From NCBI GenBank assembly GCA_947652615.1, contig CANTDX010000027.1, forward strand, positions 1-41,990: a stretch of DNA of 41,990 bases. Direction: 5' to 3'. Origin of the DNA: an uncultured Dorea sp. Lineage in GTDB: Bacteria; Bacillota; Clostridia; Lachnospirales; Lachnospiraceae. A program made the translations under genes and the position numbers. Under the pieces are notes generated by a model that saw only the letters and a program-made list of their open reading frames with translations, was not told the origin of the DNA and did not search any database. This document shows, piece by piece, positions 24,403-31,779 of the stretch. Position 1 is the stretch's first letter. Each line of letters starts with the position of its first letter.

Positions 24403-26088
24403 ATGGCGAGGCCAGTCGGTATTGGAAAACAGGATTTTGAGAAAGTGATCAAAGAAAATGTCTTTTATGTGGATAAGACGTTATTTATTAAAGAATGGTG
24501 GGAGAATAAGGATGATGTGACTGTGATTGCCCGTCCCCGCCGTTTTGGCAAGACGCTCACGCTAGATATGGTGGAGAAGTTTTTTTCTATCAAGTATGCA
24601 GAGCGCGGGGATCTGTTCGAAGGGCTTGCCATATGGCAGTCGGAAGAATACCAAAGACTTCAGGGAACATATCCGGTTATCAGCCTGTCTTTCGCGTCTA
24701 TCAAAGAAAACTGTTTTTACAATGCACGCAGGAAAATATGTTATCTTTTGACAAGCCTGTATTCTGATAATCATTTTTTGATAGAAAGCGGAATCTTAAC
24801 TCCATCTGAAAAAGTTTTTTTTGAAAGTATTTCTGCAAATATGGGAGATGCGGAGGCTACCCTGGCACTCCATGAACTGTCAAAATATCTATGCCGGTAT
24901 TATGGGAAGAAGGCAGTCATCCTGTTGGATGAATATGATACGCCGATGCAGGAGGCATATGTATATGGATATTGGAAAGAAATGGTGGAGTTTACCAGGA
25001 GCATGTTCAATTCGGCGTTCAAGACAAACTCTTACCTCGAACGTGCGGTTATGACGGGAATCACCAGAGTGAGTAAAGAATCTATTTTTTCTGATTTGAA
25101 TAATCTGACAGTAGTAACGGTTACTTCTGAAAAATATCAGGATTGCTTTGGATTTACACAGCAGGAGGTTTCGGAGGCATTAAAGGAATACGGGCTGCTT
25201 AAGAAGGAAGAGGATGTAAGAGCCTGGTATGATGGATTTACATTTGGCAGCAGGAAAGATATATATAATCCATGGTCTATCATTAATTTTTTGGGTGAAC
25301 AGAAGTTTGCACCTTATTGGGCGAACACCAGCAGCAATAACCTGGTAGGGAAGCTGATCCGGGAGGGAAGCCGGGATGTGAAGATGGTTATGGAAGATCT
25401 TCTGAAAGGCGGGAAGATTCACACATATCTTGACGAGCAGATCGTGTTTAGTCAGCTGAACAACCGGGAAAGTGCAGTTTGGAGCCTTTTGCTGGCCAGT
25501 GGTTATCTTCGGGTGGAGGATTTCTTCCCGAATGAGAAAAGAGGGAAGCATGGGTATGACCTTGTGCTGACAAACAGAGAAGTGCGCATGATGTTTGAAC
25601 AGATGATCGAGGACTGGTTTGCAGATTATACGCCTGCCTACAATGATTTTATCCGCGCATTGCTCTGTGGGGATGTGAAGAGTATGAATGCCTATATGAA
25701 TAAGGTGGCGCTTGAGACATTCAGCTATTTTGATACGGGGAAGAAACCATCGGAAGCGGCAGAACCCGAAAAATTTTACCATGGATTCGTCCTTGGCCTG
25801 ATTGTGGATCTGGCTGATCAGTATACGGTGACATCGAACCGGGAAAGCGGTTTTGGACGCTATGATGTGATGCTTGAGCCGTGCCATGAAGAAGATGACG
25901 CGATCATTATGGAATTTAAAGTGTATGACCCTAAGGAAGAGGAGTCGATGAAAGATACGGTGAGATCGGCATTGAAGCAGATTGATAATATGCGGTATGC
26001 TGCGGTCCTGGAGGCAAAGGGGATCGCGCCGGGGCGGATCAGGAAGTATGGATTTGCATTTGAAGGGAAGAAGGTTCTGATCGGATGA
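24403..26088 (+). CDS. AAA-ATPase-like protein with C-terminal PD-(D/E)XK nuclease domain
   Basis: A 561-residue protein of the AAA-ATPase_like (PF09820) plus PDDEXK_9 (PF08011) architecture. The N-terminus PVGIGKQDFEKVIKEN...YVDKTLFIKE is diagnostic. The P-loop is RPRRFGKT (44-51). Walker B is LLDEYD (D176-E177). The C-terminal nuclease core is D488 (GRYDVML) and E504-x-K506 (IIMEFKV). These proteins occur in many copies in gut Bacteroidota and Clostridia. Their role is unknown; mobile-element or defence links have been suggested. The ribosome site is AAAGGAG. It has a partial copy upstream (24035-24222). All motifs are intact, so it could be active. Confidence 0.9.
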   Translation: MARPVGIGKQDFEKVIKENVFYVDKTLFIKEWWENKDDVTVIARPRRFGKTLTLDMVEKFFSIKYAERGDLFEGLAIWQSEEYQRLQGTYPVISLSFASIKENCFYNARRKICYLLTSLYSDNHFLIESGILTPSEKVFFESISANMGDAEATLALHELSKYLCRYYGKKAVILLDEYDTPMQEAYVYGYWKEMVEFTRSMFNSAFKTNSYLERAVMTGITRVSKESIFSDLNNLTVVTVTSEKYQDCFGFTQQEVSEALKEYGLLKKEEDVRAWYDGFTFGSRKDIYNPWSIINFLGEQKFAPYWANTSSNNLVGKLIREGSRDVKMVMEDLLKGGKIHTYLDEQIVFSQLNNRESAVWSLLLASGYLRVEDFFPNEKRGKHGYDLVLTNREVRMMFEQMIEDWFADYTPAYNDFIRALLCGDVKSMNAYMNKVALETFSYFDTGKKPSEAAEPEKFYHGFVLGLIVDLADQYTVTSNRESGFGRYDVMLEPCHEEDDAIIMEFKVYDPKEEESMKDTVRSALKQIDNMRYAAVLEAKGIAPGRIRKYGFAFEGKKVLIG

Positions 26089-26104
26089 TTTGACTCGTGA
26101 TCAG

Positions 26105-26165
26105 GGAATGTCGGAAAAGGATAATAAATGCGATTGAGTTAACTATTGAAAAATGATAGACTAAA
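26105..26165 (+). repeat. Promoter-bearing repeat, copy 2 (before the esterase gene)
   Basis: The second copy has TTGAGT (26134-26139), a 17-base spacer and TAGACT (26157-26162). It is almost identical to copy 1 across AAATGCGATTGAGTTAACT and AAAAATGATAGACTAAA. It begins about 17 bases after the preceding stop codon. Confidence 0.75.
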
Positions 26166-26185
26166 GACAAATAGAAATGAAAATA

Positions 26186-26232
26186 GGGGGGGGAGTGGGA
26201 TGGGAGGCGTGAAGACTGGAGATGGATTATGA
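26186..26232 (+). promoter_or_regulatory. G8 tract and possible 10-codon leader peptide before the esterase gene
   Basis: Eight consecutive G (26186-26193) are followed by ATG at 26200 and a 10-codon frame (MGGVKTGDGL) whose TGA overlaps the esterase start as ATGA. The G-run and GGGAG would be the ribosome site of this leader. This is either translational coupling or chance. Expression of the leader is not shown. Confidence 0.35.
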
Positions 26233-27278
26233 GGATTAAGCCAAATGATGAGAGATTGTTTTATAGCGGAAGAATTGACTGGAGTGATCCGGAGACACCG
26301 ATTTTTATATATCCGTGTACGTCGGTAGCTATGCGGTTTACAGGAGATAAATTGAAGATCTGTGTCGAGAATCGCCGAGCGTATTGGAACAATTCTCTGG
26401 GCTGTATACTGGATGGAGAGCAGTTAGTGTTTCCGCTTTTGGAAGAGGGAGTCACTGTCCTGGAAATTCCGGTAAAGCAGACGGAGAAAGCAGAGCATGA
26501 GGCCTTGATTTTCAAGAGACAGGATGCCTGCCATGAAGTGAAATTCCTTGATATTGAGATTGAAGACGGGGGATCTCTTCTTGAAGTGACCCAAAGGCCA
26601 TCCAGAAGGATAGAGGTGTACGGCGATTCGGTATCGGCGGGAGATGTAGTGGAAGCAGTGGATTATATAGGATGTGAAGATCCTGAGCATAACGGAGAGT
26701 ATTCAAATGGTTGGTATTCTTATGCGTGGATTACTGCCAGAAGATTAAATGCTCAGATTCATGATGTCGCACAGGGCGGGGCAGCGCTCCTGGATCAGAC
26801 CGGATGGTTTCATGCCCCGGATTACATAGGGATGGAGACGATCTGGGACAAGATTCGATATAATCCAGAGCTGGGGGAGATGCTTAAGTGGGATTTCAAT
26901 CATTATATTCCGCAGCTTGTCATCGTTGCGATCGGTCAGAATGACAGTAATCCGGAAGATTATATGAAGGACGACGTTCATGGAGAAAAGGCAGAAAGAT
27001 GGAGACAGCACTATAAAAGATTCTTAAAGAATATAAGAGGTATTTATCCCAAAGCCCATATCGTATGCTGCACGACGCTTTTGTATCACGACGAGGCATG
27101 GGATCGGTCTATTGGGCAGGTAGTACGGGAATTGGAAGATGAGAAGATCACACAATATATTTTTAAAAGGAATGGAAAGGGGACTCCCGGGCACTTGCGG
27201 ATACCAGAAGCAGAAGAAATGGCAGAGGAGCTCTCAGGTTATATAGAGGTGTTGAATATAGAAGGATGGGAACGCTAG
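26229..27278 (+). CDS. SGNH-hydrolase carbohydrate esterase (CE2-like deacetylase)
   Basis: A 349-residue two-domain esterase. The N-terminal beta-sandwich of about 125 residues (TSVAMRFTGDKLKI, then GCILDGEQ) is followed by an SGNH domain with the nucleophile block G132-D133-S134 (YGDSVSAG), the GQND block at 236-239 and a late catalytic H322 in GTPGHLRIPEAEEMA. This order fits CE2 family acetyl esterases, which deacetylate xylan or mannan oligosaccharides. No signal peptide is present, so it is cytosolic. The ribosome site GGAG is 8 bases upstream. It sits among accessory genes but could serve the glycan locus upstream. Confidence 0.82.
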   Translation: MRIKPNDERLFYSGRIDWSDPETPIFIYPCTSVAMRFTGDKLKICVENRRAYWNNSLGCILDGEQLVFPLLEEGVTVLEIPVKQTEKAEHEALIFKRQDACHEVKFLDIEIEDGGSLLEVTQRPSRRIEVYGDSVSAGDVVEAVDYIGCEDPEHNGEYSNGWYSYAWITARRLNAQIHDVAQGGAALLDQTGWFHAPDYIGMETIWDKIRYNPELGEMLKWDFNHYIPQLVIVAIGQNDSNPEDYMKDDVHGEKAERWRQHYKRFLKNIRGIYPKAHIVCCTTLLYHDEAWDRSIGQVVRELEDEKITQYIFKRNGKGTPGHLRIPEAEEMAEELSGYIEVLNIEGWER

Positions 27279-27284
27279 TGTGCT

Positions 27285-27368
27285 GTTTGTAGATGGATAA
27301 CATGTCGAAAAAAGGATGAAAAAAAGATAATAAATACGATTGAGTTAATTCCTGAAAAATGATAGACT
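27285..27368 (+). repeat. Promoter-bearing repeat, copy 3 (before the ATPase-DUF4276 pair)
   Basis: The third copy has TTGAGT (27340-27345), a 17-base spacer and TAGACT (27363-27368). It shares with copy 1 a longer left part (GATGGATA and TCGAAAAAA) and has about 9 extra bases within an A-rich stretch. It begins right after the esterase stop. Confidence 0.75.
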
Positions 27369-27435
27369 GTTAAAAGAGTTTAGGAATAGATCCATAAGGA
27401 AATGCCGTAGGTAGTGTTTTGAAAAGGAAAGTTAT

Positions 27436-28668
27436 ATGGGCAAAATAGAAGGTATAAAAATCCAGAATTATGGAGCCTTAAAAGATATTGTACTTGGAAA
27501 GACAAGAACGAATCAAGATGTTCGGGCCTTAGGGAATCTGGTTGCCGTGATTGGCCCAAGCGGCAATGGAAAAAGTACATTGGCGGATGCTTTTGGATTC
27601 ATAGCAGATTGTCTGGAAATGGGGGTAGAGGCTGCCTGTGATGCAAATAATCGCGGAGGGTTTGAGAATTTGATTTCCCAGGGGGCTGCAGAACCGATTT
27701 TATTTGAATTATACTATCGGGAATCTAGCAATACACGGCCGATTACCTATGAATTGGAAATTGATTTGGATAAAATGGGACGTCCTTATGTCAAAAGAGA
27801 GCGGCTGCGTCAGCGTGTAAAGAGTTATGGTTGGCCAAGATCTTTTATGTATCTTCAAGAAGGTACAGGATATGCGTTTGAGGGAAATGATGAAGGCGGT
27901 CAGGATGATGACGGGAGTATCATCGGAAAAAAAGTAGAGGTACAGCTTGCAGATATCAGACGTCCCGGAATTGTTACTCTGGGAGCAATGAAACAGTATG
28001 AGCGTATTGAGAAGTTTTTGGGTTTTTTAAAAAGCTGGTATCTTTGTTATTTTTCTCCTGATGCGGCCAGAAGATTGCAAACGGCAGCGCCACAGGCATA
28101 TTTGGATAGAATCGGAAGCAATATTAATAACGTTGCGCAATACATGTATCGAGAGAATAAGAAGGAATTTGAAAAAGTATTACAGGAAATTCAATCCAAG
28201 CTTCCCGGGATTGAGAAGATAGAGCCTCAGAAGTTTGAAAATGGACAAATGATGCTTCGTTTTTATGAAAAAGGCTTTGAAACTCCATTTTACTCTCAGA
28301 GGATGTCTGACGGGACTTTAAAGCTTTTTGCGTATTATCTATTGCTTCATGAAAAAAATCCGCGTCAATTGGTGTTTATAGAAGAGCCGGAAAATGGGTT
28401 ATATCATCACTATTTGGGAGAACTTGCGGAAGAAATGAAGAGAAATGTTGGTAATGGGTTTTCAAAACAACTATTTGTTACTACGCATAGTCCATTTTTT
28501 GTGAACTCATTAGGTCCGGATGATGTATGGGTCTTAGAAAAGGACAGAGATGGTTATTCAAAAATAAAACGTGCTTCCGACTACGCTTTCGTTGAGGAAT
28601 TAGCTGAAGAAGGTGTTGCGGTTGGCGATATGTGGTATAGTAAATATTTTGAAAACATGGAGGATTAG
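27436..28668 (+). CDS. ABC-type AAA ATPase (AAA15/AAA21-like), putative defence ATPase
   Basis: A 410-residue single-domain ATPase of the RecF/OLD/ABC class. Walker A is GPSGNGKST (40-48), the ABC-like signature is MSDGTLKL (S291-D-G), Walker B is FIEEPENG (E316-E317) and a switch histidine H351 is in TTHSPFFVNS. It lacks a nuclease domain of its own. It is followed with no gap by a DUF4276 gene, whose product would be the TOPRIM-like partner. The arrangement resembles ATPase plus TOPRIM-like anti-phage pairs such as PARIS (AriA/AriB) or AbiL/RloAB, though the families are not the same. The ribosome site is AAAAGGAAAG. The gene looks intact. Confidence 0.83.
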   Translation: MGKIEGIKIQNYGALKDIVLGKTRTNQDVRALGNLVAVIGPSGNGKSTLADAFGFIADCLEMGVEAACDANNRGGFENLISQGAAEPILFELYYRESSNTRPITYELEIDLDKMGRPYVKRERLRQRVKSYGWPRSFMYLQEGTGYAFEGNDEGGQDDDGSIIGKKVEVQLADIRRPGIVTLGAMKQYERIEKFLGFLKSWYLCYFSPDAARRLQTAAPQAYLDRIGSNINNVAQYMYRENKKEFEKVLQEIQSKLPGIEKIEPQKFENGQMMLRFYEKGFETPFYSQRMSDGTLKLFAYYLLLHEKNPRQLVFIEEPENGLYHHYLGELAEEMKRNVGNGFSKQLFVTTHSPFFVNSLGPDDVWVLEKDRDGYSKIKRASDYAFVEELAEEGVAVGDMWYSKYFENMED

Positions 28669-29270
28669 ATGTATTTTCAATTCCTGATAGAAGATAAATC
28701 AACGAATATATTAGTAAATCATATGATGGAAAAAATGGCTAACCGATATACGAAAAAAGAAATTATCTGGGATATAAAATCCTTTGGCGGCATAGGGCAT
28801 TTAAAGCATTTGGTAAAGTGTTGCAGAATATGGAATATGCTGTATTAATCATCGTTTTAGATAATGATAAAAGGGATGTAGAAAAGTTTAGGCAAGAATT
28901 AGAGAACATGGCTGTTTCGAACATGGTATTGTGCGACTATACATTTTGTATAGCAATTAAAGAGATGGAAGCTTGGCTGTTAGGAGATATAGGGGAGATT
29001 AAAAGAGCCTATCCTGATGCAAAGATGCAATACATAAAAAGGTATGAGCAGGACGCGATTTGTGAAACGTGGGAAGTATTAGCAGATGTTGTCTATCCGC
29101 ATGGTCTGTCCAGACTTAGGAAAAAAGCGGGTGGAAGTTATCTTGAGATTGGAAGGGCAAAATGTGAATGGGCAGATAAAATAGGCAGTTGTATGCAATT
29201 ACATGAGAATATATCTCCCAGTTATCAATATTTTATTAATGAATTGGAGAAAAGAATTGACAGGATGTAA
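28669..29270 (+). pseudogene. DUF4276 TOPRIM-like protein, with internal deletion/frameshift
   Basis: The 5' frame starts at 28669 (GGAGG ribosome site, directly after the ATPase stop) with MYFQFLIEDKST and runs to a stop at 28848. The 3' frame, shifted by one, reads RAFKAFGKVLQNMEYAVL from about 28794 and continues to 29270 with the acidic motif LDNDKRD, then IKEMEAWLLGD and DAICETWEVLADVVY. These match the DUF4276 family in order. Between SFGGIG and RAF a typical member would have some tens of residues, so about 3n+1 bases seem lost near 28785-28800. E8 and the DxDxxxD-like motif fit a TOPRIM active site. The second frame could be started from a GTG at 28818 but would lack the N-terminal glutamate. 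The system is probably inactive here unless the sequence is in error. Confidence 0.72.
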
Positions 29271-29293
29271 AATAAGTCTATTTACATCCTGTC
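29259..29293. terminator. Bidirectional terminator between the DUF4276 gene and argG
   Basis: Perfect 13-bp stem GACAGGATGTAAA (29259-29271) with its complement (29281-29293) around 9 bases. It includes the DUF4276 stop codon. T-rich sequence follows on both strands, fitting convergent termination. Confidence 0.8.
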
Positions 29294-29326
29294 CTGCTTT
29301 TCTATTGTGCCAATCGCAAAAGGTCT

Positions 29327-30547
29327 TTATGCCTTATTCACTTCCTGCATCTTCATCGCACGAACCTTAAGCGGCAACCCGAACAGATTAATGAACCCAT
29401 CCGCATCATGATGGTCATACAGATCACCGGTGGTGAAGCTTGCAAGGGATTCGCTGTACAGAGAATACGGGGAAGTCGTTCCGGCCTTGATGATATTGCC
29501 CTTGTAGAGCTTGAACTTCACTTCACCGGTCACATACTCCTGCGTGCTCTCTACAAATGCCTGAACAGCCTCGCGAAGCGGTGTGAACCATTTGCCCTCA
29601 TATACGATCTGGGACAGCTTGTTGCCCATCTCTTCTTTTACTTCGTAAGTGGCGCGGTCTAATACCAGCTCCTCCAACTGCTGATGTGCCTCGTAGAGGA
29701 TGGTTCCGCCGGGAGTCTCATATACACCGCGGGACTTCATGCCTACCACACGGTTCTCCACGATATCACAGATGCCGATTCCATGCTTGCCGCCAAGCTC
29801 GTTGAGCTTGCGGATAATGTCGGATACCTTCATCTCTTCGCCGTTGATGCTCTTTGGAACACCCTTTTCAAATGTCATCGTCACATATTCGCCTTCATCC
29901 GGCGCCTTCTCCGGTGTTACTCCAAGAACCAGCAGATGGTCATAGTTTGGCTCGTTGGCAGGATCCTCAAGCTCCAGGCCTTCGTGGCTGATATGCCAGA
30001 GGTTGCGGTCGCGGCTGTAGCTGTGGCTTGCGTCGAATGGAAGATCGATGCCGTGCTGCTTGCAGTATTCGATCTCTTCTTCGCGGGAATTCATGGTCCA
30101 TACATCCGTCATTCTCCATGGAGCGATGATCTTAAGATCCGGCGCCAGCGCCTTAATGCCAAGCTCGAAACGGATCTGGTCGTTACCCTTGCCGGTTGCG
30201 CCGTGGCAGATTGCAGAAGCGCCTTCCTTCCTTGCAACCTCAACCAATGTCTTGGCGATCGCCGGGCGTGCCATAGAGGTTCCGAGCAGATATTTATTTT
30301 CATAAATGGCGTGTGCCTGTACACATGGTACGATGTAGTGATCACAGAAATCATCAATGATATCCTCGATATAGAGCTTGGAAGCACCGGACAGTTTCGC
30401 CCTCTCTTCTAAGCCGTCTAACTCTTCCCCCTGCCCGCAGTTAATGCAGCAGCAGATTACTTCATAGTCGAAATTCTCCTTAAGCCACGGAATGATGGCT
30501 GTGGTGTCAAGACCGCCGGAATATGCCAGTACAACTTTTTCTTTCAT
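29327..30547 (-). CDS. argG: Argininosuccinate synthase
   Basis: Joins citrulline and aspartate with ATP to form argininosuccinate in the cytosol. It has 406 residues, the standard length. The PP-loop AYSGGLDTTAIIPWL lies at the N-terminus; GATGKGNDQIRFELG and KSRGVYETPGG are conserved substrate-binding regions. The start at 30547 has AAAGGAGG 10 bases upstream; the frame is open to 30730 but the extra 61 residues are not part of the family. It is monocistronic in this window (argH is not here), with its own promoter and an ARG-box-like palindrome at 30665-30678. Confidence 0.96.
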   Translation of the reverse strand: MKEKVVLAYSGGLDTTAIIPWLKENFDYEVICCCINCGQGEELDGLEERAKLSGASKLYIEDIIDDFCDHYIVPCVQAHAIYENKYLLGTSMARPAIAKTLVEVARKEGASAICHGATGKGNDQIRFELGIKALAPDLKIIAPWRMTDVWTMNSREEEIEYCKQHGIDLPFDASHSYSRDRNLWHISHEGLELEDPANEPNYDHLLVLGVTPEKAPDEGEYVTMTFEKGVPKSINGEEMKVSDIIRKLNELGGKHGIGICDIVENRVVGMKSRGVYETPGGTILYEAHQQLEELVLDRATYEVKEEMGNKLSQIVYEGKWFTPLREAVQAFVESTQEYVTGEVKFKLYKGNIIKAGTTSPYSLYSESLASFTTGDLYDHHDADGFINLFGLPLKVRAMKMQEVNKA

Positions 30548-30650
30548 GATAGAATATCCTCCTTTTTGTATCGTTACCCTGCATCTTTCATCTCTGGACG
30601 CTTCACGGGTATCTGTATATGAAAATATGTAATCTTCAATTGCAAGGAAT

Positions 30651-30679
30651 ACTATAGCGCATTTTTTATAATTATGCAA
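30651..30679 (-). promoter_or_regulatory. argG promoter with overlapping ARG-box-like site
   Basis: On the minus strand: TTGCAT (30674-30679), 17 bases, TATAGT (30651-30656). The sequence TGCATAATTATAAA (30665-30678) matches the ArgR/AhrC core TGNATWWWWATNCA with one mismatch and overlaps the -35. This suggests arginine-dependent repression. Confidence 0.62.
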
Positions 30680-30795
30680 GAATAATTTGTGAAAAAGATT
30701 AAATATGCGATTTATGCACAAAATATACATAAAATATGCGTGTTATACAGGAAAGTTGAATAAAAACATAACTTACCGGACGGCAGTCTGCCCGC

Positions 30796-31422
30796 TTAAT
30801 CCTGCAGTTTCTTATAATAAGTATCGGCAGTATAAAGCGCTGCCGCCGGATTATGTCCGAGAACCCGGTCCTTCGTTATCATCGTAGTGGTGATCGCTTC
30901 GGAATATTTATAGAACAGGCTGTCGTGTCCCACACACAATCCCACGACAACATTCAGGTCTGTCTTCGCATGATTCAGCATCTTCGCCTGAAGGATCGGA
31001 TTGCACATATTGATTCCGATCTTGTTGCACCGCTCAGGAATCCCAACGTCCGATTTGGGCGTGGAACCTGCCTTACAGGTAATCCCGTAGACCGTAAAGC
31101 CGCGCTTGCGAAGGATCGCCGCCAGAGTCCGGCTCTCCTTCAAGAGACCCACGCAGGTAGCGATCCCGATCTTCTTCGCCCCGATCTTCTCCGCGAAAGC
31201 CATGATCTCCTCAACCCGTGTATACTGGCAGTAATGGTCACATTCCACCTCCGCCGCCGCAACCATGATATTATGGTTCTCCTCTTCCTTGTAACAGTCC
31301 ATGGCATCCTGATAAACATCCGGATCCATATTCGTAGTCAGGCAGAACTCCGGATAAGTCTTGTCCATCTTATCACAGTTCTTCACCGCACAGTCAATAC
31401 ATGACATCTCTTCTAATTTCAT
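30796..31422 (-). CDS. DUF1847 family cysteine-rich protein
   Basis: A 208-residue cytosolic protein. An N-terminal Cys cluster (CIDCAVKNCDK, then PEFC) is followed by an alpha/beta domain with EKIGAKKIGIATCVGLL, VYGITCKAGS and VVVGLCVGHDSLF. The many conserved cysteines suggest metal or cluster binding. The family has no assigned function. The ribosome site is GGAGGG. It is divergent from argC and upstream of argG on the same strand, with about 250 bases between, so it is probably a separate transcription unit. Any link to arginine metabolism is only positional. Confidence 0.82.
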   Translation of the reverse strand: MKLEEMSCIDCAVKNCDKMDKTYPEFCLTTNMDPDVYQDAMDCYKEEENHNIMVAAAEVECDHYCQYTRVEEIMAFAEKIGAKKIGIATCVGLLKESRTLAAILRKRGFTVYGITCKAGSTPKSDVGIPERCNKIGINMCNPILQAKMLNHAKTDLNVVVGLCVGHDSLFYKYSEAITTTMITKDRVLGHNPAAALYTADTYYKKLQD

Positions 31423-31537
31423 CTCTCATCCCTCCAATTTTTGAATAAATTATCAATGTAATTATAATGCATAATAACTAAATATGCCATATAAATCTTA
31501 TAGAAAACCGGCAAGATGCAAGAAATCAAAAAAACTA

Positions 31538-31572
31538 TTGAATAATATTCATAATGGATGTATAATTATGCA
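31538..31572 (+). promoter_or_regulatory. argC operon promoter with ARG box over the -10
   Basis: TTGAAT (31538-31543), 17 bases, TATAAT (31561-31566). TGTATAATTATGCA (31559-31572) matches the ARG-box core TGNATWWWWATNCA exactly and covers the -10. A bound ArgR/AhrC hexamer would block the promoter. It lies about 210 bases before the argC start, leaving a long leader. Confidence 0.68.
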
Positions 31573-31627
31573 AATAATAATTAACCATACGCATTAGATA
31601 TTATTCTACACATTAGCCTGCGAACAG

Positions 31628-31669
31628 CGGAGCGGATCAGACGTGAGGTATCCGCCTGATCCGCCCCGC
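31628..31669 (+). other. GC-rich hairpin in the argC leader
   Basis: Stem GCGGATCAG (31632-31640) with CTGATCCGC (31656-31664), extended by 3-4 pairs past a mismatch. It is a GC-rich patch in an AT-rich intergenic region. No T-run follows, so it is not a standard terminator. A second, imperfect stem (31723-31732 with 31746-31754) sits just before the argC ribosome site. No gene is seen in 31573-31779. Confidence 0.45.
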
Positions 31670-31779
31670 GTCCCCCTGCCCAATACATGAAAAATAACTA
31701 ATGCATATCTCCCACTGGACAAAACCCTCAATTTGGTTTATATTGATTGAGGTTATTACATAGAAAGGATGCAGAACAG

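Noticed and set aside
24403..26088. Transposase
   Set aside because: Despite copies and fragments, the P-loop and PD-(D/E)XK motifs fit the AAA-ATPase-like family, and no terminal inverted repeats were seen.
24290..27368. CRISPR array
   Set aside because: Only three long repeats, spaced by more than 1 kb with genes between them.
30548..30730. N-terminal extension of argG
   Set aside because: The frame is open, but the added residues are not family-like and overlap the promoter and ARG box; the ATG at 30547 has a strong ribosome site.
31628..31669. Intrinsic terminator in the argC leader
   Set aside because: The stem is GC-rich but is followed by C-rich sequence, not by T.
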